From NCBI GenBank assembly GCA_035771165.1, contig JAWNZC010000280.1, positions 124,001 to 188,000 on the forward strand: a stretch of 64,000 nucleotides of DNA, read 5' to 3'. This DNA comes from Paragorgia papillata (lineage: Eukaryota > Cnidaria > Anthozoa > Scleralcyonacea > Coralliidae). Under the pieces are notes generated by a model. It was not told where the DNA came from and did no database searches. It saw only the letters and a list, made by a program, of their open reading frames with translations. Shown here piece by piece: positions 1 through 10,249 of this stretch; position 1 is the first letter of the stretch, and the number at the start of each line of letters is the position of its first letter. Both the position numbers and the translations under genes were made by a program.

Positions 1-296
1 TTATGAATATTTCATTTAAGTGAACAGGACTTAAATTGTTCTTAATTTTGTTCTTAATTCTAGGGAGAACAGTTTAGATACGACTGATAGGGTTATCCAG
101 TATAAAATAAAGTTTACTTTAAAATAGTAAAGTGCTTCGTAGGCAGTGTTTTAGATAGAGCAAAGTGAAAAGGTGGTAAACTGCTGAGATTAGTCATGAT
201 AACGAAATACTGATGTTTCAAGCAGAGCCCTTCATCAGAGTAACAAGTTTAGTTTAGCTTTCATTAATGTTTTGATGTTCTTTCTTTCCCATTTAG

Positions 297-436
297 GAAC
301 CCGAAATAAGCAGCAACTTGACCCTGAAAGGGTGAGTCGAATCCGCAGCTATATCTTCGACATGTTCCCGACCTCACCGCAAGAAGATGATAAAGTGTGG
401 AGGGATGATAAAGAAAGATGGAAATGTCACCTATAA
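297..436 (+). pseudogene. BEN-domain C-terminal half, exon fragment
   Basis: A pyrimidine-rich acceptor ending ATTTAG at 296 precedes a frame reading (G)TRNKQQLDPERVSRIRSYIF, then DMFPTSPQEDDKVW. This resembles the second half of a BEN domain (DNA/protein-binding helical domain of chromatin factors and some mobile elements): Gly, a basic stretch, LDP, a helix, then a conserved Trp. After the Trp the frame runs into a block shared with 1094-1146 and 1536-1588 and stops at 434, so the last BEN helix is missing. The phase matches the donor of the N-terminal exon at 1339, but that exon lies downstream here, so the exons are out of order. Probably a relic; BEN assignment is from pattern memory. 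Confidence 0.6.
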
Positions 437-826
437 TGATCTAAAGCTAATGAGCGCACACTAAATAGTTCATTGCAAGTCGTTTGTTCTTCTACCAGTG
501 AAGTTCCTATTGAGGGATTATCTTTAAGAGAAAGGCTTAAAATATTTCTAATATTTTATGGACACAGTAGTGCGTTAGTAAAAGAACAAGAAACTTGCGC
601 GTCTTCTTCAAACTCGAACGGCGAATCTCAAGAAATTGCGTTGGATGCATCCACACCCTGAGGCGAGTTGTATAATAATACTTTTCCATATAAATGTAAA
701 ATGTAAATGTCTTTATTCCATTGATAAACTTACATACCAATGCTTACAATATTTTTACTACAGGTGTATGTACCTCAAAACATATTACTTTTTGAATAAA
801 ATCTGAAGAAAAAATATTTCTTCGGA

Positions 827-940
827 GAGAAGGAACAGGAGGAAAGAAAGGAATTCGAAGATAATTTCCAGCAGCTTTTTCGTGCTGCGTTCGAAAGAGA
901 GCAAACGCATGGGGAAGGGCAAGAGGGACATTCCGGATAA
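827..940 (+). pseudogene. Glu/Lys-rich terminal exon-like segment
   Basis: The frame reads EKEQEERKEFEDNFQQLFRA and ends in HGEGQEGHSG followed by a stop. The same segment recurs with changes at 3115-3260, 10343-10480 and, on the minus strand, near 63620-63760; a partial copy lies near 2190-2290. At 3114 and 10340 a strong acceptor (TTCTATTTTTAG) precedes it, supporting an exon origin. Charged, probably helical; no family recognised. It lies among BEN-domain exon fragments and may belong to the same ancestral gene. Confidence 0.4.
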
Positions 941-1041
941 TTTAAATGTAAAAAAGTCGATAATCTATCTTGGAGGGGGCTGATAAAACATATATACAGC
1001 ACAAAGAAATCTATAACGTGTAAATGTGACAGGAACAAACC

Positions 1042-1188
1042 ATAGCCAACAGCGCAAGCCATTATAAAACATATTGAAAGAAAGCATCGCGTAAAGAAAG
1101 ATGGAAATGTCACGTATAATGATCTAAAGCTAATGAGCGCACAATAGGCCGTCGGCCGTAAGCTGAAATCTATCACTTGTGTAGCACA
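1042..1188 (+). repeat. 147-bp direct repeat, copy 1 (C-terminal exon-like)
   Basis: Same length and essentially the same sequence as 1483-1629. An AG at 1043-1044 could be an acceptor; the following frame reads TAQAIIKHIERKHRVKKDGN then VTYNDLKLMSAQ and a stop near 1147. A shortened copy of its middle is fused to the BEN exon at about 403-461. It looks like the duplicated terminal exon of the BEN-type gene. Confidence 0.6.
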
Positions 1189-1339
1189 AGAGACCTGTCA
1201 ACCTGTGTGGCATCTAACACAGTGGATGAATCGCTACTGATTCGTCTCAAAGCGAAAAGTCATTCCGTTCGTAACTTCGCGGTTAATCTTGTGCGGGAAA
1301 TGTTCGAACCGGATGAACTGATATCCACGAATGTATCAG
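1189..1339 (+). pseudogene. BEN-domain N-terminal half, exon fragment
   Basis: The frame reads LLIRLKAKSHSVRNFAVNLV then REMFEPDELISTNVSG and meets a good donor (CAG/GTACGT) at 1339/1340. The order of features (helix, NFA, aromatic residue, ELI, N-x-SG) is what I expect from the first half of a BEN domain. The split Gly codon is in the right phase to join the C-terminal half exon at 297, which lies upstream, so this is a rearranged or tandemly repeated copy. A degraded copy of its first part (STCGSSKTVDDSQLIRLKAR) is at 10168-10250, with a reverse copy near 63838-63950. Confidence 0.55.
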
Positions 1340-1482
1340 GTACGTGTATGATAATAAAATAAATTATCCTCATACTGTGCCAGAAATTAGCAACTGCTAG
1401 ATCTAAGATTCTCGAAGTCAGTGGTTGGCTGGATAGTAGAAAATATCATTTTTCATTCAACTGATAGGGTTATCCAGTATAA

Positions 1483-1629
1483 ATAGCCAACAGCGCAAGC
1501 CATTATAAAACATATTGAAAGAAAGCATCGCGTAAAGAAAGATGGAAATGTCACGTATAATGATCTAAAGCTAATGAGCGCACAATAGGCCGTCGGCCGT
1601 AAGCTGAAATCTATCACTTGTGTAGCACA
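1483..1629 (+). repeat. 147-bp direct repeat, copy 2
   Basis: Repeat of 1042-1188. It is preceded at 1461-1483 by the same 20-odd bases (CTGATAGGGTTATCCAG...) found at 83-105, so part of the flank is duplicated as well. Confidence 0.8.
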
Positions 1630-2150
1630 TCGTTGGAACTATTTTTCACTGTGAATTCAGTGCATGTTTAATTTATTTTGTATTTTTTTCTTGTGTACAG
1701 TGGGTTATCATTCATTTTGATTAGTTTAGTTCTTTTGTTTAATTATTTACTCGTATGTGTATTTCATTTATTATTTATTCATTTATAGTTCACCAACTTA
1801 AGTTCAGTCTTTGAAAAAATGGATCTTCAATGTGGCGTTTTCCCCTGGCAGATGGCAAGCTATTGGTTTTTTTTACTAGAGTTATATATTCCATTCTATT
1901 GTATATGTTCATTCTTCAGAATTGGCTTTAGAATTAATTAAATCGTGCATGGTATTAAAAAGCTTGTTCATCAACTAGTTCAGTGTTAGCACAAACGGAT
2001 CTCCAGTGCGGAATACCAGGGGTGGAATACCAAGGCCAGGGGTGAAAATTGATGTTAATGTTTTGAAATGAAATTGAAGAAAATTTATTGAAAAGAAGGA
2101 TTTTTTTCCTAGAGAACGAAGTCAAAAACGTTAAAAAATACATATTTAGT
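1630..2150. other. AT-rich stretch, no feature recognised
   Basis: No supported gene, RNA or terminal inverted repeat. Reading frames are short and AT-driven. Confidence 0.5.
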
Positions 2151-2159
2151 TTTTATTTT

Positions 2160-2450
2160 GCCCCTTTATTTTTAATGGATTTTAATTGTTACAATAATAA
2201 TAGTAACGGTAGCTATTGCTTGCGGCCTTCGCAAGAGAAATGCATGGGGGGTGGGGGTTGGACGGCAAGAGGGACAATCGGGTCAATTTAAGGCCAAAAC
2301 TAGTACAAGGACGAACTAGAATCGAATGAATTAAGAATAGAAAGGCTTTTTCAAGAGGTGACGTATATATACAATTGCGTATACACTCAACCTTAACTCT
2401 TTCATCCCTAGTGCACCCAAACCGACCCTTTTATTATTTTACTCTGTCAT
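2160..2450 (+). repeat. Degraded copy of the 3.0-4.2 kb / 10.2-11.5 kb block
   Basis: Bases 2200-2290 resemble the Glu/Lys-rich exon region (CTTGCGGCCTTCGC, a G-run, GGCAAGAGGGACA). Bases 2330-2450 closely match 3810-3930 and 11005-11125 (AAAGGCTT..TCAAGAGGTGACGTA, ACACTCAACC, ATTATTTTACTCTGTC). The region between is deleted. Confidence 0.7.
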
Positions 2451-2742
2451 TATTATAGTATATTATTTTCTTATTTTCCCGCGGATCCGACGGCTTTTTT
2501 TAACCGAGGTTCGACCACTTGTAACCGCCATCCGACCTCGGTTCGACCTAACCCTGACCGCTGTCCAACCGTTGTTCAACCGCGGCTCGCACTCTCTGTT
2601 ATTTATATTTTATCGATCGCTGTTTACCCTATACTTGTACTTTTTAAACGGGGAAGAAGGGGAGTTAATTGAACTCCCAAAATCAAAACCAAGCAAAACA
2701 AATGTGTGCGTGGCATCTTCTTTGCACACAGCAGGGAAAATG

Positions 2743-2906
2743 CAATGCCTTACTATAATTTGTTAGAGGTATTGACTTTTGACGACATTTATAAACTAAA
2801 GACTGCAGTGTTTGGTCATAAAATTATCAATAATAAATCAAGCATACCAAATATTTTTTCTCAATATCTTATATCTGTATCTAGACTTATCGCAAAATCT
2901 TCATAA
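2743..2906 (+). pseudogene. LINE reverse transcriptase C-terminal scrap
   Basis: The frame reads LLEVLTFDDIYKLKTAVFGH followed by a short tail and a stop. The pattern LxxLxxLTxxDxYKLK is common at the C-terminal end of non-LTR retrotransposon polyproteins, after the RT domain. No RT catalytic motif is present, so this would be a 5'-truncated fragment. Weak evidence. Confidence 0.3.
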
Positions 2907-3026
2907 ATATATATCCAACAATAGCTCTTTTGAAAAAGGTTGTCCAAGGCGATAGGTCATTCCAAGACGGAAAAGAGTTATGGGCATAAATGTAAACACG
3001 AATAATGGAGGTGACAACCTCGTACC

Positions 3027-3915
3027 CATGGCTGCGGCTGGTCACGTGCCTCCCAGAATCTGGGATGGTACGAAATTGTTACAAAACACTCGAGTGAAAT
3101 GTTTCTATTTTTAGAGAGGATGGAGAGAAGGAGGAGGAGGAGGCCAGAAAGGAAGATTTCGAACAGCTATTACTTGCGGCCTTCGCGAGAGAGGAAACGC
3201 ATGGGAGGGAGGGAGGGGAGGGGGGGGGGGGGGGGTGAGGGCAAGAGGGACATTCGGGACAATTTAAATTTAAAATTAATTTTTCTGTTTATTCTTTTGT
3301 GTGTGTTTATTAATCGTTTATTATATATTCATTTATGTAGAAATGTATTTACACATGGTCGAAGTTTAATTGGGGGACCCCCCTCATTGCTCGACAGCCA
3401 AATCCAATTCAGGATGGTGGTTGTCAAAGAGATGACTTCGACTCGGGCCAAGTATGTTTTGAACGGAAGTAGAGACTATTGGAAACAAAATCTGCTTCTT
3501 TTTCCGACAGGGAAGCAAGATTAGCATGCGTGTACAGTGTCTACGGGTCGACAGAAAACCCAGTTTCCTCCCATTGACACTGCAGCCACCGAAGGCTGCA
3601 TTACCTTAGCCTGTCAAGCCAGCACGGATTCACTCAGTTTTGACTTTGCTGCCTCCAAAAAGACAGCATCACCAAAACTTCTCTAAAAATATACAGCAGC
3701 TAACTAGAGTCTCACCAAAGTGAAAACTAATCTTAAGAAGAGATAAACAGACTACGATTAATGGATTAGAACCATTGCAGATTTTGCACCTGATGCTAGA
3801 AGCCAATGTATTAAAAACAGAAAGGCTTCTTCAAGAGGTGACGTATACATACAATTGCGCATACACTCAACCTCAACTCTTTCATCCCCAGTGCGCCCAA
3901 ACCGACCCTTTTATT

Positions 3916-3954
<39 letters not shown>

Positions 3955-4196
3955 AAGGAAACCTCCAGTGGTAAAAGGGTTGATTATACTGAAGGTTTTT
4001 TCCAGCTGTTATCGGATAGGCTATGACATATGTGCATGGGAAATATTTTAGCGCGACTTTTGCCTTTTCTGTCTGGCGTCACATTGAAATAAGTAACTAC
4101 ATGTACAACTATATAGGAGGAAGGATGGACGGATAAATAGGTAGTCCGAGCACGGGTAAAATTGGTACGTATACTATTTTTATCCGAGCCGTACCC
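3027..4196 (+). repeat. ~1.17-kb dispersed block, copy 1
   Basis: Matches 10250-11516 in the same orientation for nearly its whole length, starting at GTACCCATGGCT and ending at TATCCGAGCCGTACC. It includes the acceptor plus Glu/Lys-rich exon at 3115, a G-run, a non-coding stretch containing the short palindrome-like GACGATTTTACTCGTC, and a final 60 bases. The copy ends where the hAT element at 4197 begins. The outer end of the right palindrome arm (63045-63850) carries the reverse complement. Confidence 0.9.
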
Positions 4197-4282
4197 AGTG
4201 CCGGATTAACCATATGGCTGAAGTGGCTTATGCCACGGGCCCCGCGCTTTTAGGGGCCCCGCGCTTTTAGGGGCCCCGCGCT

Positions 4283-4700
4283 TTGCTCAGTTTCGATTTT
4301 TTAGCGTGGGGCCCAAAAAGTGTGGGGCCCCAAAGGCCACGTAAAAAACGATGCTCCAAAATTAAAAAAAGAGGTACCGCAAATGAAAAAGCGAGGCGCC
4401 GGGGCCCCAAAACTCAAAAAACAGGCCCCCAAAACAAAACAAAAACCGAGGCCCCAAAAATAAAAAAGCAAGAACCCATAAATAAAAAAGCGAGGCCCCA
4501 AAACTAAAAAAAGCAAGAACCCATAAATAAAAAAGCTATAGCGAGGCCCCAAAAATAAAAAAAGCAAGATACCATAAATAAAAAAGCTAGGGAGGCCCCA
4601 AAAATAAAAAAAGCAGGCCGGAACCATAAATAAAAAAGCGAGGCCCCAAAAATGAAAAAGCGAGAACCCAAAAGTCAAAAAGAGCCACAATAAGCGAGGC
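4283..4700. repeat. Degenerate A-rich/GGCCCC minisatellite
   Basis: Irregular tandem units combining GAGGCCCCAAAA, ATAAAAAAGC and AAGAACCCATAAAT. Frames across it on both strands are repetitive and are not believable proteins. Confidence 0.7.
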
Positions 4701-4851
4701 GCTGTTGCCACAAATACAGATGCGTCCAAGAAAAGTGCAACGGCCGGAAAAATTAAAAATTGCAGTTAAATTGTCTTATGCTAACTGTAATAATAAATGC
4801 TGAAAGAATAGATTGCTGAATTTCGTGGAAGACGGTTAGACGGCAGAAGTT

Positions 4852-5742
4852 AATTATGAACGCTATCGAGGTACTTTTGAAGTAACGTTTCCGGTAATTG
4901 AATTCATCCGTAAGCTGCGGACAAGATTTGATGAGTTTGAAGCTAAGGGGAAGAAGCTCAGTGAATGCGACCAGTACACGGACGAAGTTAAACGTGTGCG
5001 TCAACGAAATCGCCGTTACGACGAACCAGGATCAGCGCCTGAATTGACGCAGACCCCAGCCAGTAAGTTCCGTACGGGTACGTTCCTGGTCATAATCGAC
5101 AGCATTGATGCTGAGTTGCGGAAACGACTGGGTGCATACACTGGTATTGCTGCAAGGTTTGGCTTCCTGCGAAAGCTCAAGGACCTTTCAGTTGAAGAAG
5201 TGATCAAAAGTGCGAAGATCCTTCAAGAGGCATACCCCACAGATCTAGAAGCCAGTCTGTCTGACGAATTGTTACAGTTTTCTGGTTTTCTTAACACAGA
5301 CTTCGTTAAGAAATCATTGGAAGTGACTACAGCTTCAGTTCCTGCAACTTCTTCAGCCCCATCTACGATCGACTCTGATGACTCTGATGACGAAGCCGTC
5401 ATAACGAAAGATGATGACGACGTCAGATTGAACGTGGATTCGTTGGAATTGCGCATGTACAGGCTTCTTGTGGCCAAAAATCTGGAAACTGTATTTCCGA
5501 ACACTGTCATCGCATTCCGTATTTATCTCAGTCTGATGATTTCGAACTGTTCTGGAGAACGGTCGTTCTCCAAACTTAAGCTGATAAAGAATCAGCTCAG
5601 ATCATGCATGACGCAGAAGAGACTGAACAGCCTTGTTCTGCTTAGTATTGAAAATGGCCTTCTGCGTAGCATTGACATGTCGTCGGTAATTAACGAGTTT
5701 GCTCTTAAGAAATCGCGTAAGCATAACGTTTACAAGGCCTGA
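4852..5742 (+). pseudogene. hAT transposase, C-terminal part
   Basis: An open frame from just after the stop at 4849-4851 to a stop at 5742 (about 296 codons) has no convincing ATG start. It reads VIEFIRKLRTRFDEFEAKGK, continues through an acidic Asp/Ser linker (about 5370-5430), and ends with the hAT dimerisation region: NCSGERSFSKLKLIKNQLRS followed by NSLVLLSIENGLL. This is the C-terminal architecture of hAT transposases of the ZMYM1-like type. The catalytic N-terminal two thirds and any zinc finger are missing, so it should not be active. Confidence 0.75.
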
Positions 5743-5755
5743 GAATGAGACTCTA

Positions 5756-6120
5756 ATGGACACGTCCAGTTTTTTCGCGGTTTTTTCCAAAATATGTCGT
5801 GAAAATTGTTTTTCCAAATTTGTCGTCAAGCTTCAGTGAATCTCAAGAATCTATTAAACTTTTGGATAAACGTAACATAAGTTTTGTTATGCTAATAAAT
5901 GTTGCAGAACACATGCTAATTTCCGACGATGCCATAATGGTGTCCTCTTCTACAAACGTAATTTTGTGTGAGCAATATGATGTGGGAGTCGAACGGACAC
6001 AGACAGGGAATGATATTTGTATGTGTATTAAATATTCTCCTAATTCTACTGAGCATGTATGTTTTGATTTGTACTATGAAATGCACAGATCCCGCTCATT
6101 TATACCAGGAAATATTATAC
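5756..6120 (+). repeat. 365-bp dispersed repeat, copy 1
   Basis: Over 90% identical by eye to 14599-14965, same orientation. Starts ATGGACACGTC and ends ACCAGGAAATATTATAC. The plus frame has a hydrophobic stretch (VCVLNILLILLSMCVLIC in copy 2), which copy 1 shifts. No terminal inverted repeats and no recognised family. Confidence 0.85.
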
Positions 6121-6653
6121 ACAGGTATTTCGAGCCATTTACGAATATAACTGTTCGCTATAGAATCAATGTTCTCTGAAATCCAAGTTTTTGATAAAGT
6201 AGTAACAGTAAAATGCCAGGATATTTTGGATAAAACATAGCGACTGTACAAGAGGATTTTATTTTTTGGATGTAGTGGCTTGGAATCAATATCAGTCATT
6301 AGTTCGTCAATGAGGGAGGTAAGTTCAGACTTGTTGTTGATCGGACATATTGAAATCAAAGTATCTTCCTAAATATTGAAAATACTCGCCAATTTTGGTA
6401 GCTGGAATTAGTTGATTATTAATGAGGAGTTTCGGTAGATATTGGATGGATTTTGTTACAGCTTTTTTAATGCCAAAAGTACTACACTTATCAATCCGTA
6501 TAATCATGTTGGACCATTGGCACCAAATTGAAAAGCGCTTCAAAAGATGTTGGTTTTCTGATTCTTGACTACTTATAACAGCAGCGTCATCAGCAAACTG
6601 AAACCAGTGGATAGGATTTAAAAACTGAAAGGAGAAACCAAACTGTATAACTG
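6121..6653 (-). pseudogene. Non-LTR retrotransposon RT fragment, frameshifted
   Basis: On the minus strand, a frame from about 6650 reads HWFQFADDAAVISSQESENQ (FADD is the RT catalytic box), then WCQWSNMIIRIDKCSTFGIK and IGEYFQYLGRYFDF. After a frame change near 6340 it continues ELTSLIDELMTDIDSKPLHP and YVLSKISWHFTVTTLSKTW. This order (FADD, palm helix, xxKCxxFG, YLG, downstream helices) is a LINE reverse transcriptase, palm to thumb. The N-terminal fingers and endonuclease are absent and the frame is broken, so it is a dead fragment. It abuts the dispersed repeat at 5756-6120. Confidence 0.75.
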
Positions 6654-6659
6654 ATATGC

Positions 6660-7285
6660 TTTAAATAGTATGTTTACTTTGAGTGGAGCTTGCCAGTTTT
6701 TTGAAAAATGATGCGCGCGCAACACCCTGAAACTCACCTATAGACCACTCGTAACTCAGCCAATCAGAATGCCGAATTTGTAATAGACCACTAGTTGGTT
6801 GATACTAATAAGTAATATATCCGACAAGAGTCAGTGTTTTTTTCTCCAATTTCTAAATACAACAAAGCAGGTTGAAATTACGAGGCGAAGCCTAGCTTGC
6901 CTGTATTTAGACATCGGAGGACGAGCACTGACGAGTGTTGGATATAGCTGCTCAAACGAATCTATTTTAAGAGAAAATCGACCTAAAAGTTTGCTAGATT
7001 TGACAGTAGTCTTTCCTTAATTTCTAAATACTGTTTAAATATCTTTTAAATTTACCATGAATTATTAATGAGTTTGATTGATTAATTTAGGAAAGAATTG
7101 TTTTAAAAACTAGATACAAGGACGACAACACTAGATTATTACTGGATGCTAAAAACAGGTGACTGTTTAGTCTGTTTCTAGACATTTTATTGTTGTTGTT
7201 TTTTTTTGCTTTAGAACACCAACGAGTGTCCTGTCGACATTGATGAGGAGGAGCAAGTAGGGTTTGGTGCCCCCCCCGGCGAAAA
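6660..7285. other. No feature recognised
   Basis: No supported gene or repeat. Frames of 60-75 codons show no family resemblance. Confidence 0.5.
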
Positions 7286-7289
7286 TTGG

Positions 7290-7720
7290 TTCATGAATTG
7301 ATGAACTTTCATGGGTCGTTCATGAATGTTCATATGCGTTCATGAATAGTTCATGTTTAGTTCATCAAAAATGAAACATGTAGTTCATGAATAACTGTTC
7401 ATGAACTATTCATAAATGTGTTTTATGAACAGTTCATGAAGTCTGATGAACAACAAATTAGTTCATGAACTTTATGTTCATTATGTTGTATCGTTCATGA
7501 ATGTTCATGAATATTCATAGGAAATCTTATTGATTATTTCATGAACTTATAATTCATGAAAATTTCATGAAATTTGTTCATGAATATTTAATGAAATTTT
7601 GATGAACAAAAGTCAGTCGTTTAAATCAGACAAAATACAGTTCATGAAAGGTCAAAGGTTCATGAAATTTGGTCATGAACATTTCATTGGTCATGAACAT
7701 TTCATGAAATGTACTAATTT
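7290..7720. repeat. TTCATGAA palindrome-rich array, part 1
   Basis: The 8-mer palindrome TTCATGAA and its extension GTTCATGAAC recur every 10-40 bases, with ATTCATGAAT variants. Spacing is irregular, so it is not a clean head-to-tail satellite. Confidence 0.9.
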
Positions 7721-8730
7721 GATTCCACTGTAGCGCAGAAACTTTGCGCTGTGACACCAATCCGCATGTCTTTGTTGCCAGTTTTACTGCAAAATTGGTC
7801 TGAAGCTTCTTTATATTTTAGACATTTTACACAGTGAGTCAGTATTAAGGTCTGGCTAGTGGCTCGGAGTAATATAGACCAGCTAGATTCAAAAAGTCAA
7901 AACGTACCGTAATTCATTTTAGTCTAGGTTAAAGTGAAGAATGAGCCGTTTAGTCCAAATGCTATAGTTGTCTGAACGAGCGCATGTACTTTTACTTCGT
8001 ATTTTTCCATTTTGACGGAAATAGCAAAAATACTTTGTTGATGCCGAAGAGATAATTACTTAATCTCTTAATTATTATCATAAAATAAGGACATTAATAG
8101 ACTTGTAGCAGTAGCAGTTCTCGCATCTGCGATCTAGCTAACACAATAATACCTATAAATCCTATAAGACTCCTAAGAGTAGACTAAATAAAATATACTA
8201 TAATATTGAGGCATTGAGCTTTTTCCAGTCCCGTCAGAGATGCTTGCGGCTATATGATAGTGCGTAATTCAATCCCGTTCAAGTGTCAGTACTGATACCA
8301 TTTTGGCGCCTGTCCTTGAACATTTGAATATTGTGCGTTAAAAGCCGTTGATACGGGATGGATAATTCCACACAGTTTGGTGAACATCTTAAAGAAAGGA
8401 GGGAAAGTGCGCTGGTACTTGCGTTTAAAGCTGCTATAGCTCTCAGTCTGCTGAAATTCTCCTCAACGTTTACAAAGAACCAAATTAACAATCGGACAAT
8501 CGGTGCCATTCAGAGGTAAATCTATGTCAAATTGTTTCTTCTCTGCATCATGTAGTCCGGTTGCAATGCTTGGTTATAATATATATTACTCGGGGTTTTT
8601 TCGTAGTCCTATTAACATTCGGTGTAAGCGTTTAATCGAGTTTCTTCAAATGCTAATTTGTCTGATTGTCTCACCACTTCTGTGGCTAATGGTTTTGTAA
8701 AGCGTATGGCTTTAATATTTGTGAAGGCTC
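7721..8730. other. No feature recognised
   Basis: About 1 kb between the first TTCATGAA array and the foldback at 8733. Short frames on both strands (to 76 codons) resemble nothing I know. Confidence 0.5.
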
Positions 8731-8732
8731 TT

Positions 8733-8880
8733 TACGCGTGCGATTTTTGATACGATAAATATTGCCAACTTCTAATTCAGATGCATGTTACGTAGAACGA
8801 CAGTCCGCGGATTGTGCTCCACTAAACCAGAAGTTGGCGATATTTATCGCATACTGTATCTAAAAAATCGCAGGTGTTAA
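8733..8880. repeat. Foldback repeat
   Basis: GCGATTTTTGATACGATAAA..GCCAACTTCT near 8740-8775 is mirrored by AGAAGTTGGCGATATTTATCG..AAAATCGC near 8829-8877, with about 55 bases between. MITE-like; termini not resolved. Confidence 0.7.
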
Positions 8881-8999
8881 CGGGCCTAAACATAGAGTTT
8901 GAAAAGGATTTCTTACTCGGCCGATGGGTAAACTAAGGTTTATATTACGGCCGTTTATACGAGAGCCGATAAGACGCGCCTTGATCTGACCCATTTATA

Positions 9000-9425
9000 C
9001 GACCTTTTTGAACAGGCCGCGGCTTGTGTAAGACGCGAATATTTAGTCTTTGTACCTTTTATACAAGTGTTTCGCGTCTTGTGTAAGCCGCGTCCTGTGT
9101 AAGTCGCGTTATTAGCTATCGTACAAACGGCCCTAATCAGCCCTAATGAATATAATCCTTATAATATAACGAATGTGTTTTGTCTTTGTACCTTTTATAC
9201 AAGTGTTTCGCGTCTTGTGTAAGCCGCGTCCTGTGTAAGTCGCGTTATTAGCTATCGTACAAACGGCCCTAATGAATATAATCCTTATAATATAACGAAT
9301 ATGTTTTGTCTTTGTACCTTTCATACAAGTGTTTCGCGTCTTGTGTAAGCCGCGTCCTGTGTAAGCCGCGTTTTAGCTCTCGTATAAACTGCCCTAACGA
9401 ATCCTTATAATATAACGAATATGTC
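9000..9425. repeat. ~126-136 bp tandem repeat, about three units
   Basis: Units contain ATACAAGTGTTTCGCGTCTT, GTGTAAGCCGCGTCCTGTG and AACGGCCCTAATGAATATAA. Equivalent positions are 9061, 9197 and 9323, giving periods of 136 and 126; the first unit has a 10-base duplication. It separates the two TTCATGAA arrays. Confidence 0.85.
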
Positions 9426-9439
9426 GACATGACTATGAG

Positions 9440-10150
9440 TCATTTTAACGAACAACGTTCACGAACACTTCATGAAGGAATTATCAACGTTCACTAGGTA
9501 TTCGGTGAACTGTGCAATTTTCATAAATCCGCGACTATTATTAAATGTTCACGAGTCATTTCATGAGTGTTCACAAATGCTTCATGAACGTTTCATCACA
9601 TGAATATTGAAACCTACGAGTTCATGAAATATTCATGAATTGAATTTTCACGAATTAATCGGCCATGAGTCATTTCATGAACACTGTTCATCAATATTGA
9701 TTAGATACAAGTTCATGAACTATTCATGAACTCTAATTTTCATGAATTCGGCCATTTAATGTTCATGAGTCATTTCATGAACAGTTCATGAACAATATTC
9801 ATGAACACTTCATGAACTCAAAACTTCATGAACCTGGTTGTTCATGAATTATTCATGAACTCCAATTTTCATGAATTCGGCCATTTAATGTTCACGAGTC
9901 TTTTCATGAACAGCTCATGAACAATATTCATCAGTTGTTCATCAAAAATTCGTGAACTTATCTTGAAATTTAGTTCTTGAACTGTTCATGAACACAAATA
10001 TGTTCATGAACTTACGGTTCATGAACTATCACTTTCATGAACTGTGCCATTTAATGTTCATGCATGGGCATGAACTGTTCATGTACTTATCATGGATGTT
10101 CATGAACAAAATTCATGAACTATTCATGAACAATTCATCAAATTTTCGCC
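9440..10150. repeat. TTCATGAA palindrome-rich array, part 2
   Basis: Same motif as 7290-7720, denser here. The right palindrome arm ends in the reverse complement of its last ~50 bases (63951-64000), so the array straddles the outer part of the inverted duplication. Confidence 0.9.
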
Positions 10151-10249
10151 GGGGCCCTCCCAAGCCACCAGAGACATGTCAACCTGTGGATCATCAAAGA
10201 CAGTTGATGACTCACAGCTGATCCGTCTTAAAGCGAGAAGTCATTCTGT

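Larger units (their letters stand above)
4197..5742 (+). mobile_element. hAT element remnant with 5' terminus
   Basis: A CAGTGCCGGATTAACC terminus at about 4197 interrupts the repeated block and is of hAT type. It is followed by GGCCCC-rich direct repeats, a tract of short A-rich repeats (4283-4700), and a transposase C-terminus (4852-5742). I found no matching 3' terminal repeat, so the element is truncated. Confidence 0.6.

Noticed and set aside
775..1176. 133-codon minus-strand frame
   Set aside because: Overlaps the plus-strand exon-like segments and duplicated block on the opposite strand; no family resemblance.
4301..4729. 142-codon minus-strand hydrophobic frame rich in FYFWGL repeats
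   Set aside because: Shadow of the A-rich/GGCCCC minisatellite; composition mirrors the repeat.
7290..10150. CRISPR-like regular repeats
   Set aside because: Repeats are 8-12-bp palindromes at irregular spacing, with no 20-40 bp repeat/spacer structure, in an animal-like genome.
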